Shown here in pieces: positions 1 to 12,150 of a stretch of 64,000 nucleotides of DNA; position 1 is the first letter of the stretch, and every line of letters begins with the position of its first letter. A program made the translations under genes and the position numbers. The notes under the pieces are model-generated. The model did not search any database. It worked only from the letters and a program-made list of their open reading frames with translations, and had not been told where the DNA came from. Where the stretch lies: the NCBI GenBank assembly GCA_033439795.1, contig JAUTDP010000001.1, positions 1,302,001-1,366,000 on the forward strand. The letters run 5' to 3'. The DNA is from Sordaria brevicollis. Lineage: Eukaryota; Ascomycota; Sordariomycetes; Sordariales; Sordariaceae.

Positions 1-1
1 C

Positions 2-280
2 GGCATGCAGCCCACCGGCCAGATCGAGCAGGGTGACTGGTGCAACGCCATCGGCACCGGCTTCGGCATCCGCCCCACCACCAACACGGGCTCCAGCATC
101 GCCGACGCCTTCGTCTGGGTCAAGCCCGGCGGTGAGTCCGACGGTACCAGCGACACCAACGCTGTCCGCTACGACTACCACTGCGGTCTTGCCGATGCCC
201 TCAAGCCCGCTCCCGAGGCTGGCCAGTGGTTCCAGGCCTACTTTGAGCAGCTCCTCAAGAACGCCAACCCTGCTTTCTAA
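2..280 (+). CDS. GH6 cellobiohydrolase (cellobiohydrolase II type), C-terminal part only
   Basis: Only the last 93 codons are in the window; the reading frame is open at the left edge, so the start lies outside. The visible protein has the typical C-terminus of fungal glycoside hydrolase family 6: QPTGQ, GDWCN, GTGFGIRP, then VWVKPGGESDGTSD and YDYHCG, ending QAYFEQLLKNANPAF. Family members are secreted enzymes that release cellobiose from the non-reducing ends of cellulose. Both cysteines seen (in GDWC and YHCG) match conserved GH6 disulfide cysteines. The catalytic acids, signal peptide and any cellulose-binding module would be upstream and cannot be judged. GH6 endoglucanases share parts of this tail, so an endoglucanase is not fully excluded. 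Confidence 0.93.
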   Translation, partial: GMQPTGQIEQGDWCNAIGTGFGIRPTTNTGSSIADAFVWVKPGGESDGTSDTNAVRYDYHCGLADALKPAPEAGQWFQAYFEQLLKNANPAF

Positions 281-1594
281 GCGTGTCGTCCATGTCCTTC
301 GTGGTACGCTTTTGAAGTAGTGGTTTAGTCGTTGAGGGGATGAAGAAAGAGAGAGTGTGTAAAGTGGAAAGAGGTGAAAAGATCCCGTTTTTGGAGGTCG
401 CTTTCGCAAACAAAGTTCTTTGTACATAGATTAAGAACCCATCTTTTCGTTCGCCTGTAAGGGTCGAACTGCATATATACATTTAGCAGACTGTCAATAC
501 AAATGTTTGGATATACTTACCCGCCTTTTTATCAATTTTTGGTGACTTTCTGATAAGTAAAATGAACGTGTGTGCTGACTGGAACTTCCCATGGATCAAA
601 TAACAAGGACGGAACAACCCCGGACGTGGAAAGACACAGGATATGTTCCTCGCGATAATGACCTAAACCAGTTCGCAGCCTCGTCGGAAGTTCATGATAG
701 CGACGACGCCTGCTTACACCGTTCTACAAATAACTGCAGCAAATGTTTCCTCCAAGTCCATGTCAGCGTCGTACACCCACCCCTCAGCTTTCAGTCCGAG
801 GTGACTAATACCTCCATACCACTGGAGGATCTCTCAAAGAGAATCTATCGGAGCTCCGACTGTGTCTCACATGCTTTGTGAAACACAACCGGCGAGCCAG
901 ATTGGATTGGGTTGGGTTATGGCGTGACGTGACGTGGTTACATACCTCAAGGCAAGTCCAGTCAGTCGATCACGACACGATGAAGGTCGGCGTGTTCCAG
1001 TTTTTTCAACCAGTTGGTCCGTTTCCCATACAACTTTGAGTCCTATTGTTTGTTATTATACGGTGTTATATGCAATGCAGTTTTGATCCAACTGCAGATA
1101 GACCAAAGGAAGACGTTCAGGATTTCTTTAATTTATACCTTTTTCTTTTTTTTTTTTCGACCAGGGCCCTTGTAAACCCTCTGCATCTCCCCCGCTGTAA
1201 ATGACTTGTTGCCCGCATTTGCCCTTTATCAACTTCCTAAAGTAGTATCGTGATGTAGTAAGTAAGTAAGGCTGGTTGATCCTGATGCAAAGGTAGGAAC
1301 ATAAACGATGTGTTTGTACTACTGGTACGTAGTGATCGGAAAGATAGAGAGAGCCCTGTAGGTCTAGACTCTGTAGGATTTTTAGCTTTGTTACACCCAG
1401 ATCAACCGACTCAAGCAACGGTTGGAAAACTGTAAAACACGCCCCGAAGTATCAACCAACATGAACTCTGTCGAGTATAAAATGCTGCTGCTGCTGGCCC
1501 ATTTTCCTCTCAGGCAATAATATCCCCGGTGAGTAGACCTCACCTCACGGCGCCAAAGACCTGCACTGTCAACTCTTTCTAGATCCCTCCCAAA
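281..1594. other. Intergenic region
   Basis: This holds the 3' flank of the GH6 gene and the 5' flank of the FAD monooxygenase. Stop codons interrupt all frames, and the short open frames (for example 591-881) show no domain or splice support. A T-rich run at 1141-1158 is the only simple-sequence feature. No RNA gene or repeat was recognised. Confidence 0.6.
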
Positions 1595-3008
1595 ATGACA
1601 ACCGCCCCCCATCCTTTCCGCGCCATCATCGTCGGCGGCGGCCCAGTCGGCCTAACGGCCGCGCACGCCTTCTACCGAGCCGGCATCGACTTTGTGGTTC
1701 TCGAACGCCAGAACGAAATCGCCGTGCCCGAGGCAAGAGGGGCAGGAATCGGTGTTATGCCCAACACTTTGCGGCTGATGGCTCAATTGGGGCTCCTTGA
1801 GGCGGTGGAGGCTATTGGGACGCACATGCGCCCTGGGACGGTGGTGACGAGTGATGGGAAGCCGTTTTCGGGTCTGGACACGGATGCGTGGTGTAGGGAA
1901 TTGTGAGTGTTAGATAACGAGCAACTTGAAGTATTGTTGAGCGGATATGATGCTAATCGGATGATGTAGTCACGGAATAGGATGGGTGATCGTGCATCGA
2001 CCCGAGTTGATGAAACTGCTGTATGACACTCTCCCCGATGAGATCAAACAGCGTCTTCTCCCCGGAAAAGAGGTAGACATGATTGAGACGACCGAGGATG
2101 GGGTCATGGTCCGGTGTACCGACGGAAGCGTGGAGAAAGGCAGCATCGTGGTCGGAGCGGATGGAGTCCACAGCAAAGTGCGCGATTGCATGCGTCGTAT
2201 CGCACTGCAAGAGTCGCCAAAGGCTGCTGTGAACGAGGAGAAGCCGTTTGTTGCGACGTACCGGTGCGTGTTCGGCCATACAGTTAACCCACCCTCGGGA
2301 ATAAACCCGGGAGAAGAGTGGCATATGCATGGAAGTGGAATGTCCTCGCTTCTGCTGGCCGGAAAGGAAAAGACATGGTTCGTGTTCAGTCAGAAGCTGC
2401 CCAAGCCAACGAGAGATCGACGGCGGTACACGGAGCAAGACACGGAGAGCTTCATCAAGGAGCTCGGCCATGTCCATTGCACATCCACCGTAACGCTCGA
2501 CGACCTTTACCAAGCGCGAACGTCTTGCTATCTGACGGACCTTCACGAAGGTTTGATCCAACACTTCCACCATGGTCGCATTGTCCTGGTCGGCGATGCT
2601 GTCAGCAAGCAGACCTATACCACCGGCCAAGGGTGGAACACGGGAGTGCAAGACGTTGTCGTGCTCACCAACAAGCTCCGCTCCATGATGGAGAACGAGA
2701 CCAACCCCGACGCGCCGATCAGTAAATGCAAGATCGAAGCCGCCTTTAGCGCATACCAAAAGGACAGAAACCCCGTGGTTCAGCAAGCTGTCAAGGCATC
2801 GATGGTGATGACCCGCACGGAGGCCTGGAACCGCTGGTATGACTGGTTCTCAGATCGCCATGTACTGCCACGGACCGGAGGCTTGAAAATGCTCTATCGA
2901 GCGTTTCTTGTGCCGGCCAATACCAGTGCGCAAGTGCTGGAGTTTCTGGAGGAGAAGAACAGACCATCCGGGACGATCCCATGGCTTCATGGTAGCAAGA
3001 AAGAGTGA
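1595..3008 (+). CDS. FAD-dependent monooxygenase, group A (PHBH fold)
   Basis: Two exons, 1595-1902 and 1970-3008, encode 448 aa. The 67-bp intron has a GTGAGT donor, a GCTAATC branch site and a TAG acceptor; splicing removes an in-frame stop and joins CREF to HGIGW. The FAD dinucleotide-binding motif VGGGPVGLTAA lies at about residues 10-20. A DG motif (VVGADGVHSKVR) and a GD motif (GRIVLVGDAV) follow, so all three flavoprotein hydroxylase signatures are present. The enzyme would use NAD(P)H and O2 to hydroxylate or epoxidise a small substrate. The GD-motif segment reads VSKQTYTTGQGWN rather than the usual A..P..GQG.N, as in some secondary-metabolism enzymes such as the PaxM type. The start codon context AAAATGA is good. 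The neighbouring Ppo-like oxygenase lies 1.1 kb downstream on the same strand; a shared pathway is possible but unproven. Confidence 0.88.
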
Positions 3009-4125
3009 TCAATCGGAGGCATCTCCGGGTGTCCATTGAGGTATCTCGACAGTTCTGTACTTGTTATTTTGCATCTCCATCTCCACGAGGACCGTTGTAC
3101 TAAGATGCTATGTATTAGGCGTGCCCAATTGTCTTGGCGCATCGAGAACGATATCCACTCACCCATTCAGCTTCCTGTCCTTTCCCAAATGGGACGTCGA
3201 CATGTCAAGTGGTTTCCACCTTCGCAGGACCCTGAACTTCTGAAGACCCTTGAAAGTCGAGTCCGCAACTGCCACAAAACTATTGCTTTTGAATTGCAGA
3301 TTCAGCTGGTTGCTAACTTGCTCATTCTACCTATCGTTTCCGACAAAGGTTGAGAAGAAAAGTCTAGATTCCCATCATGGAGGCTATGGAGCTTTGGGCT
3401 AAGGTTCAGCTGAACACTCATCCAATAGTGTCGCACGCCATTCATGATAGTCACTCATATAGGGACGAGCTATCAATCCATTTCTTTCTCCCAATGCTTT
3501 TTTTTTTTTTTTTTTCCTGTCCGGCGATGCCGTGGCTGCCAGCACAACAACACTGTGGGCAATGCAGAGCATCGGCAACCGACACTGGATACAACGAGCG
3601 TTACAATGTTCAGTAATTGGCTTATTCACGAGATCTCGATAACGCAGATCGGAACTGTGCTGTGCATCAGGCCAATGGATAATTAGCCATGAGCATTGTT
3701 GGCGCCAACGGCAGCGTAAACTTGAATACCCGGGAAGGGTGTTCACAGTTTGATACGATAACCGCACGTGTATGACGATGGATGTGTTGTAGATACGTTT
3801 CTAGGCGGGCTTGGTGGGACGAGGCTATTGATGTCAGGTCGTAGCTGCGACCCTGAGTTGTATGTCAATAAACAACTTTTCAGCTTGATCTGGACAGCCC
3901 GGACTCGAGGTCTTTAAAACCTCGAGCCGTCGCCGCCTCAACGAGTTGTTGAAGTATCCGGACAGAAAGACTTGGGAGCCTTTCTCTTTACACGCTCCCA
4001 GCTTCACTCCGGACTTGCGTTACCGGGAAAATACCTTCTCGACAACTTGTCTCGTTGGGACAAAAGGTCGTTTCACCTACCCAACATCGCTTTATCCCAA
4101 CTGGCTTTGGGATCTCGAGAGCACC
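3009..4125. other. Intergenic region
   Basis: 3' flank of the monooxygenase and promoter of the Ppo-like gene. It contains a T17-19 run near 3499-3517. The sequence just before 4126 is open upstream in frame back to 3946, but that stretch lacks family similarity, so it is treated as 5' untranslated. No other element was recognised. Confidence 0.55.
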
Positions 4126-7100
4126 ATGTCCTCGTCTGATATGCAACGTCCCCTGGTGGGAGATGCAAATGCAGACTCCGACAATGCTGAGCTCAAGAAG
4201 TTGAACGAGGCCTTGAGCAAGCAAAGGTATATTGCCGGGTTCCACGGCGATGCGCTCATTGGGGTAAGTTCATGGTGCACCAACACTTGTGACATATGAA
4301 TGCTAACTCGCTGTGCTGCAGGACAAAGTCGCTCCCAAGGTCGGAATCAAGGACGATCTGGGAAAGATCATGGAGCTCAAGAACGTTCCCAGCATCACTG
4401 CAGTCCTGGCGAACTACCTCAAGGGAAATGGCCTCGATATCAAGGCTGGTGCCTCACTGATTGCATCCATGTCGAACAACAGTGTGGCCAGGTCCGAGTT
4501 CATCGAAGAGCAGGTCAAGATCAAGTACGACCGCATGTTGCACCCGCCTCTGAGCTACTTGGGCGATGCTTTCAAGTACCGGACGGCCGATGGCAAGTTC
4601 AACAGCGCTATGAACCCGCATCTGGGCCAAGCTGGAGCTCCTTATGCCAAAACCGTGCCCGCAAAGACTCATCCACTCGGAGCTTTGCCAGACCCAGGAG
4701 ACCTTTTCGACAGGTTGATGGCAAGAGAAGAGAACGGCCGCCCCAGTCAGTCAGGACTGTCCAGCATGCTCGTGTACCATGCCACCATCATCATTCACGA
4801 CATCTTCCGCACCAACGACAATGACAAGAGCATCTCTGACACGTCGTCATACCTCGATCTGTCGCCACTGTACGGCTTCACGGACGAGATGCAGCGCAAG
4901 GTGCGCGATGACAAGTATGGTCTCGGCTTGCTCAAGCCCGACACGTTCGCTGAGGACAGACTGCTTCGTCAACCACCGGGAGTTTGTATCATGCTGGTCA
5001 TGTACAACCGGTACCACAACTATGCTGCAACTCAACTTCGGCGCATCAACGAAAACGGTCGCTTTTCCGTCCCCAGAAAATACCGGGAGGTCAAGCTCCT
5101 CGCAGCGGCAACTTACTTTGTCGGAAATAGCATGAAGGACAGGCCGGAATACCAAGATGCGCTGGAGAAGTTCAAGCATGCCAACCAGATCTTTGAGAAC
5201 CACGGCCGGGATCTCCCTGAGGATCTTGAAAAGGAGTACAAAGCCGCATGGAATGCCCTCGAGGCTTTCATCTATGAGGCCCAGACTGATCGGGAGCAAG
5301 TCAAGGCCTTCTACGACGGCTACGATGCAGCCTGGAAGAAGTTGGATGATGACCTCTTCCATACAGCCCGCCTGATCACATGCGGCATCTACATCCAAGT
5401 CTCCATCCATGACTACCTCCGCGCACTGATGGGCTTCCACCAGTATGACACCAACTTCACTCTTGATCCGAGAGTGAACCAGTCCAAAGCCAAGGATGTG
5501 TCGCGGGGCCTGGGTAACCAGGTTACTGTCGAGTTCAACTTGCTGTATCGGTTCCACTGCGCCATCTCGTTGGGCGATGAGGACTATCTCGAAAAATATC
5601 TGGAGGAGTACTTCGAGAAGAAATCCCAGCCCGACTGGAACCCGAAGGAGATGGGACTACAGGAATTCCTGATGGAGATGGCCCAGGCGCGAGAGCGGAC
5701 GAAGAATGATCCTGTCGTTGAACCTTGCAATATTGAATTTGGGCTGAAAAACAAGGAAGGAGACAAGGCCAAGGAGAAGATGGCATTCAAGCGTGATCCA
5801 ATTACCAAGCTGTTCAGTGATGAGCAGATGATTGAACACCTTAACAAGGTAATGGACGAGCCAATCTGTAAGTGCACACACATGGGTTTTCCTTTTTGCT
5901 GACCAAATGCTGACGTGGGCTGGAAAAGCAAACTTCGGACCTAGGAACGTACCTCGGTCCTTGAAAGCCGTCGAGGTCATGGGTATCCTCCAGGCGCGCA
6001 AATGGGGAGTCGGCACCCTAAACGACTTCCGTGAGTTCTTCGGAATGAAGCGCCACGAAACCTTCGAGAGCATCTCGGGCTGTGTTGAGGTGCAGAATGC
6101 CCTCCGTGACCTCTATGAGCATCCTGACAAGGTTGAGCTTTATCCTGGAATTTTCTGCGAGTCGGATGCCAGCCAGAATGCGGACCCAGGCCCGAGTGAT
6201 GTCGATTCGGCATTGTGGGCCGCCATCTTCTCCGATGCCATCACCCTCGTCCGGTCGGATCGATTCTACACCGTAGACTGGAACACGAACTCGCTTACAT
6301 CCTGGGGTATGAAGGAGGTAACCCCAGATAATGATGTGCTGAAGAGCTCCGTGTTCCATCGACTTCTGCAGCGATCGTTCCCGGAGTGGTTCCCCAGTAC
6401 ATCGGTCCGCTTCTTCCATCCCTTCTACACAGCCCAGAAAAACGCCGAGTACGCAGCTGCACAAGGGTACAGCCAAGACTTCGCAATCAAGCCTACTGGA
6501 GAGAAGGCAACGTTCGACACTTCGGCCTCGAACCCTCGCAAGCCGCTTGAGCCCAAGATCCTCACTGATCCTGAACAAATCATGAAGGTTCTGGATGATA
6601 CCACAGACATAATCGTTCACCCAGTCCGCTTGGAGCCCGAGATTCTTCCGCCCAAGGTAGCCGAGGTTCTAGCACCGCGCGAACTACCAAAGAATGGAAG
6701 CGACCAAGGAGGCACGAATGACGGCAAGAAGTCGGGTGGGGAGCACCATGAAAGCATCGACAGCGATACCGACGAGTTGATGACATACTTTACCACTCTC
6801 ATGAGAGATATCATCAGGCGTGAATCTGTTGTGATGAAACCTGGCCAGGAGAACCCAAAGACCGATCCTGTCTACCAGCTCGATGTCACCCGAGATTTCG
6901 CTATCCCCGTCGTCACGCGTTACGTCGCCGACTTCTTGGGTTTTGGACATCTGGTCAAGTCGGAGAATAATCTGGATGCGAAGTACTCGGAGAACGAAAT
7001 TTACCAGCACATCAGCAATTGCCACCTGTACTTCTCGTACAACGCCGATGAGACCAAGCTTCCGAAACGGCGCAAGGTGTTCAAGGACTCGATGAAGTTC

Positions 7101-8457
7101 CTCTTTGATCTGACGCTCAACGAAGGCAACGTTGCCGAAGCAAACAAGTTCCGGCTTACGCGTGCGCTCCAGAGTGTTGGATCGTGGTTCTGGAAGTCTG
7201 CAGCCGGCGACAAAAATCCGATGAGCGAGCTGGGATTCAAAGTCTCCGAGCAGGTCTTGCAACAGCAGAAAGGCGATGCTGGTAAGGCGGCGGCCATTTT
7301 GCTACTAATCGCTCTCGATAGCTCGTATAACTCAGTCCTTGCTTTTACCTCGGTTCTGAACTCTTTCATCACCGGGTTGTACACGATGGCAGCCGAGAAA
7401 CAGAAGTCGGGAGTCACGGCGGAGAAGAGTTGCGACTGGCGAGATGTCCAACGCTTGGCGTTGAAGGAGTTTTCCGATGTACCGACCGATACTTTCAACG
7501 ATATCAAGAAGATCGTCTTGAAAGAACAGAGAAAGAGCGTGAAGCTACCCATTCTGCGCAAGGCGCGCATGACTTGCACAATGAAGGGACCCAATCTGGC
7601 GGTGGAGAAAGATCAATTGATCATCTGCGACATTGTAAGTTATCAGCACAAAACCATAAGTAGCTCATTTACTAACACTTGTACCCTAGCACCGCGGTGA
7701 TCGGAAGCACAAGGACGATTTCTCGGCCACTGGCGTGCCACCGCCTTGGGAAACCAAATACCTCTCCTACCACACCAGCTTTACTGAGAGGCTCACCGAT
7801 TACCATCCCAGGCACCTCGCCGCGAACAGTCTGACCGCCATGATCAAAGTCCTCGCTCAGCTGAAGGACCTTAGACGAGGCCATGACACTCAAGGCCATC
7901 TGAAGAAGATTGCGCTCGACTCGTCCTCCGCAACATACAGCAACTTCATGGCGCCACAGCGTATCAGGCACATCAACAACCGAGTGAGGGCCGAGATTGC
8001 AGCAGCCGAACCAAAGGTTGCCGATAAGCTGAGGAAAGCATACAATCTCGACAGACTGCGATGCCCTGCGACGGACACATACATGACTCCCGAGTGGGAC
8101 GAGATGATTCCGTTCCCGACAACCTGGAAGGTCAGGTTCAACGGCTTCGGCGAGTCGACATATGGTGGTGACACACTGCCTCTTCTCAAGTCGATGAAGG
8201 TGCCGGATGACTTCCCTCCTTTCTATGAGCTTCCTGGCGGACCGAGCCATACGGGAGGCTCATTTGGAGAGCCGGTTTACCCGTATCCCGCGAAGCAGCA
8301 AGAGTATCTGGCCACCAGAAAGAAACAAGAGGAACAGGTTCCGATTCCGAATGGGGATAGCGGCAGTGATGCGGGTGACTCTGCCATTGGTATGGACGAT
8401 GGCCGTCAGAAGGAGATGCCGAAGGGAGTGACGAATGGGTGCGGCATTGGCATCTGA
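4126..8457 (+). CDS. Ppo/linoleate diol synthase-like fatty acid oxygenase (heme dioxygenase plus P450-like half)
   Basis: Four exons, 4126-4263, 4322-5867, 5929-7634 and 7690-8457, give 1385 aa; introns are 58, 61 and 55 bp with clear branch sites (GCTAAC, GCTGAC, ACTAAC). The N-terminal half is the animal-peroxidase/cyclooxygenase-like dioxygenase domain: a distal His in IIIHDIF (about H205), NRYHNYAATQL (H278) and the radical Tyr with proximal His in NLLYRFHCA (Y455, H458). The family usually has YRWH, so Phe here is a substitution. The C-terminal half resembles the P450-like part of Ppo proteins, but I find no FGxGxHxC heme-thiolate signature, as in 10R-dioxygenase types. The likely product is a fatty acid hydroperoxide used for oxylipin (psi factor) signalling. 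At 1385 aa it is longer than typical Ppo proteins (about 1080-1170 aa); linkers near residues 790-820 and a polar tail account for part of this. The ATG at 4126 was chosen for its ACC context. Confidence 0.88.
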
Positions 8458-8662
8458 ACAAGAACTACCTATCAGTTAGACATGGTCAAATGTGCGGATT
8501 TGGAAATCCATACCTAGTGGGCGTTTGAAACATATTTTGTACCCTGGGGATCGTGAGCAATCTCGTACCTTGTGAAGCCCGTAGGCCGTGTTCGTTTCGG
8601 CTGCAAGGCAGTACTAGGGAATATCATTGGGCTTCTGTCCTTAGTAAAGTGCTTCTCTTCCG

Positions 8663-8667
8663 GTGAG
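8663..8667. repeat. Target site duplication GTGAG (left)
   Basis: The five bases GTGAG directly precede the left LTR and recur at 16122-16126 directly after the right LTR, as expected for integrase-mediated insertion of an LTR retrotransposon. Confidence 0.92.
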
Positions 8668-8949
8668 TATCACGGGCTGAGTGCACGTTAGGTATGGGTT
8701 AGGATATATGTTGAAGTACGAAGGAGAGGAAATGGGAAGTGTGCGTGGAGGGCTGGATATATGGGCGCGAGCCCATGCCCCAGCCCGTGTACGCCCACGT
8801 AATACTGTACGTAACTACTAGTAACTAAATCTGGGCTATATCGTACTATAGTATATATACTATAATCGTAAATAGCTACCAAGGAATTGGGCACCTATAA
8901 AGGTAATTAATACGTATATTAGGTATAGTATAAGTCTAATCCTATAATA
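8668..8949 (-). repeat. Left LTR (3' LTR of the minus-strand element)
   Basis: 282 bp, alignable without gaps to 15840-16121. It begins TATCACGGGC and ends CCTATAATA; the right copy ends CCTGTGACA, so the unmutated LTR was probably bounded by TGTCAC/GTGACA inverted ends. The outer half keeps G and C where the right copy has A and T, while the inner half (about 8815-8949) is strongly mutated. All differences noted are C-to-T or G-to-A transitions. Confidence 0.95.
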
Positions 8950-8969
8950 TTATCCCCCCTTAAAAAAAG
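8950..8969 (-). other. Polypurine tract of the retrotransposon
   Basis: On the minus strand this reads CTTTTTTTAAGGGGGGATAA and directly abuts the LTR, the position of the plus-strand primer in LTR elements. It fixes the orientation as minus. Confidence 0.75.
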
Positions 8970-10229
8970 TTCGTAAAGTTAAAAAATCTATATATACGTA
9001 TAATTATATCCTAAAATCCTTTAATAATTCGTTAAACGCTCCTAAATGTAACGTTAATTATATCCTAGACTATTTATCTATTAAAAATCGTATAATCCTT
9101 ATTATTATTTCTATTAACCCCTCCTTTTCTTCTTTTTTTAATAATAACGTTTCCGTCTTCGAGGTAGCGAATTATTATATTAATTGGGCGGAGCGGCGGC
9201 GTAAGGGTTCGTCGTAGGCGGCGGCGGTAGTGGGGTCTATTATTGTAATATTTTATTCCTCTTAATGGAATTAGTCGAAGAGGTTTCGAATGCGGGGTAG
9301 TATAAGTTTATTAAAGTATTCGTAATAGAATTCTTAGAATTGTATTTTGTAATCGATAACGTTATTAACCTTTTCTTAGGTTGGTTCGTAATCGCCCTTC
9401 TATTTTATTAAATAATATTAATAGCGGTTCTCGCTTTATTATTCGACGTTTATTAATTTATCGAAGCCCTATTCTACGTATTCTTCGTATTTATTGGTGC
9501 GGATTATTATTCTTCCTTCGTTAATGTAGATGTTGGAATCGGTTATTTAGCCGGGAAGGCCTTAACCGAATTAACGTTATACTATAGAGATATAAAAGGT
9601 GGGCGAGTATTTTATATTATCGAGGAGTTTTAATTTAACGGTGTAGGTATCGGATTTAAGGATTGTAAATAGGCCTTCTTAGCGGGGGGAGAATTTAATA
9701 TATAGGCGGCCGTTAAAGAGGTTGGAGGTATCGAGTAATACCGTATCCCTAAATTTATATTTTATTAAATCGATACGACGTTTATTAGCGTTTTCTTCGT
9801 ACCGGTTTTAAATTCGTTTCGTTTATTAGACTGTAAAATTCTAAATCTTTTTAAATCGGTCGGTAAGTTTGTTAGCTTTATAATATTCTTTTAATTATAC
9901 GGATAATAATATAAGAAGCGGTAGGTTACGAAATTCGGTGTTTATATAAGGGTAATATTTATAATTAATAAAGAAGGGGGATAGATTTATTGAAGAAGAA
10001 ACGGCGTTATTTCCTACGAATTCGGCGAAGGGGAGTTATTTAGCCTAATTTGTTTAGGATTAATTAACGTATAAGCGAAGGTATTATTCTATTTTAACGT
10101 TAATACGTTCCGTTTAAGCGTTAATTTATAGGTAAAAAACGGAGGTAAATTTATGCGTTATTCCTAATTATTAATAAAAGGATAATTAAAAATAGGATAT
10201 AAATTACGTACTACGGTCGGAGAGGATAG

Positions 10230-10430
10230 AGTTTAAAAGCCCGTAAAAGTAATAAACCCTATTGATAAATCGTTCTATTAATTCCTTAATAAATAGCGTA
10301 ATTGTTAGAATAAAATGCCGTATTTTAATTAATTGGTCTATAATGACGTAAATATATTTAAATTTTTAGCTAAAATATATATTACCTGGTAACGGGGTAA
10401 TGTAATCGACCGAAATAATAATTTATAGCG
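10230..10430 (-). pseudogene. Integrase core remnant (Ty3/gypsy)
   Basis: On the minus strand one frame reads DYITPLPG, then YVIIDQLIKIRHFILTITLF, then ELIERFINRVYYFYGLL, matching the rve integrase core of fungal gypsy elements including its first catalytic Asp (D of DYI). Stops interrupt the frame at positions where RIP converts Trp or Gln codons. It lies downstream of the reverse transcriptase in transcription order, as in Ty3/gypsy. Confidence 0.82.
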
Positions 10431-11739
10431 CTATAATAATTAAGATTATTTTAAAAAGCTTAACGTAATTTCGTTTAAGGAATTTAATCTTTATATATAG
10501 AAGGTAAACCTTATAAAAAATGCGAACGTCGTTAATTATCCCTTCCTAATAAAATTCGCGGGATAGTAATTTGTATGTAACGTTACGCTTAAAGTAGCCC
10601 GCGCTAAGCGAATTATATTAACGGTTAATTAATTAGAATTAAAGTTCTTTATTGTAAGGGTCGATAATAGTATGGCTTTGCTATTTCGCTATATTATTAA
10701 GAATAATTTAATATTCGTTAAAAGTTTTATATAGGATTTTGCGGATGGAGATTAATTAATTGCGGGCGTTTAAATTATTTAAAGCGGAAATAATTTCCTA
10801 AAGGAATACGGAATTTTTGTAATTATTCAAAATAATATTGTTGATAAATTTATTTTTGTAATTATTTATAAGGGATAAGGAAAAATATATTGTAAAGTTG
10901 TTAAAATATCCGTCTACGAATTATAAAGGTTATAATAATATACGTTAGTAGGTAATTAAACGTTTATTTTCGGCCTTAATAAGGATATTATTAAGTTTAC
11001 GATTAAATATGTCTGGACGTAAATTTTTAAAGCCGGGGGTATATTGGATTTAGAAATTAAAGCGGGATAAAAATTAAGATTATTGTATATAACGTTATAT
11101 TAATTGCTTATTAGTCGTAAATATCTTTAAATTTTTATAATTTATAAAGATATTGAAAGGTTATTATACGCCTTCGAATTCCGGTTATTATTCTTTAAGT
11201 GCTTTAATAATAGTTAAGAATTCCTTATTGTAAACGTTATAATTATATTTTTAGGTAAAATATTTTATAAAGAAATATATAACGGGGTATAATACGCTGT
11301 CGTCTCTGTATTATAAGAATATACCGCCTATTACCTAATTTAAAGTATTAATTTTAATAATTATTTTTTTAATTTAATTATAAATTTTTAAAACGGGTTT
11401 AATAGCGAAAACCCGTTTTAAAGTTTTAAATGCGGATTAATAGTAATTGGATTAAAATTATAGCGCGTTTTTCTTTATTAATTCGTATAAAGGCGAAGTT
11501 ATTATAGAAAAATTCTTTATAAACCGGCGGTAGAAGTTTACGAAACCGAGGAATTATTATAGGGATTTTTTGGATTATAGCGGTACTTATTCGAGGATTA
11601 TTTTAACTTTATTTAGATTTATTTCGATACTACCCGGTATTATAATAAGATTGAAATATTTCGTACGTTTCGTATAAAATTCGTATTTATCGATATTAAT
11701 ATTAAGGTTTACTTTAGTAAAGCGTTCGAAAATATCGTT

Positions 11740-12150
11740 GACGTAGTGTTTATAATTTTTTTTATTATCGGAATAAATAAGGATATTATTAAGGTAAGCG
11801 GTCGCGTAAACGTCGAAGATATTGTATAGGAAATCGTTAATATAATTTTAAAAGGCGTTTAATGTACTTTAAAAACTAAAAGGTATTATTAAGGATTCGA
11901 ATAGCCCGAATTGTATTATAAACGTAATAAATTATTTATATCCTTCCTTAATATAGACGCGGTTAAAAATAGTAATAATATCGAATTTTGTAAAAATTTT
12001 AACGTAGTAAATCGCGTCGAGGGTTTCTTTAATTAAAGGGAATGGGTAGCGAAATTTGAGAATAACGTTATTAATACTCTAATAATTAATGTAAACGCGG
12101 ACTCCGCCGCCCGGTTTTTTAATTAAGAGGATAGGAGTGGAAGTTTCCGA
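11740..12150 (-). pseudogene. Reverse transcriptase remnant (Ty3/gypsy)
   Basis: A single minus-strand frame runs through PILLIKKPGGGVRVYINY, KFRYPFPLIKETLDAIYYVK, TKFDIITIFNRVYIKEGYK, QFGLFES, NYINDFLYN and FDVYATAYLNNILIYSD. These are the fingers and palm blocks of gypsy reverse transcriptase in the correct order and spacing. The catalytic Asp pair appears as Asn-Asn, and several Trp or Gln positions are stops, all explained by transitions on one strand or the other. The enzyme cannot be functional. Confidence 0.93.

Noticed and set aside
591..881. 96-codon open frame, plus strand
   Set aside because: No motif, no splice partner and no conserved-looking segment; consistent with chance in an intergenic region.
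1953..2786. 277-codon minus-strand open frame
   Set aside because: Lies antisense over exon 2 of the FAD monooxygenase, whose plus-strand motifs are clear; a shadow of its codon usage.
8688..8894. 68-codon open frames in both LTRs (also 15860-16066), nearly identical to each other
   Set aside because: They are the same LTR sequence in both copies, not genes; similarity reflects the repeat.
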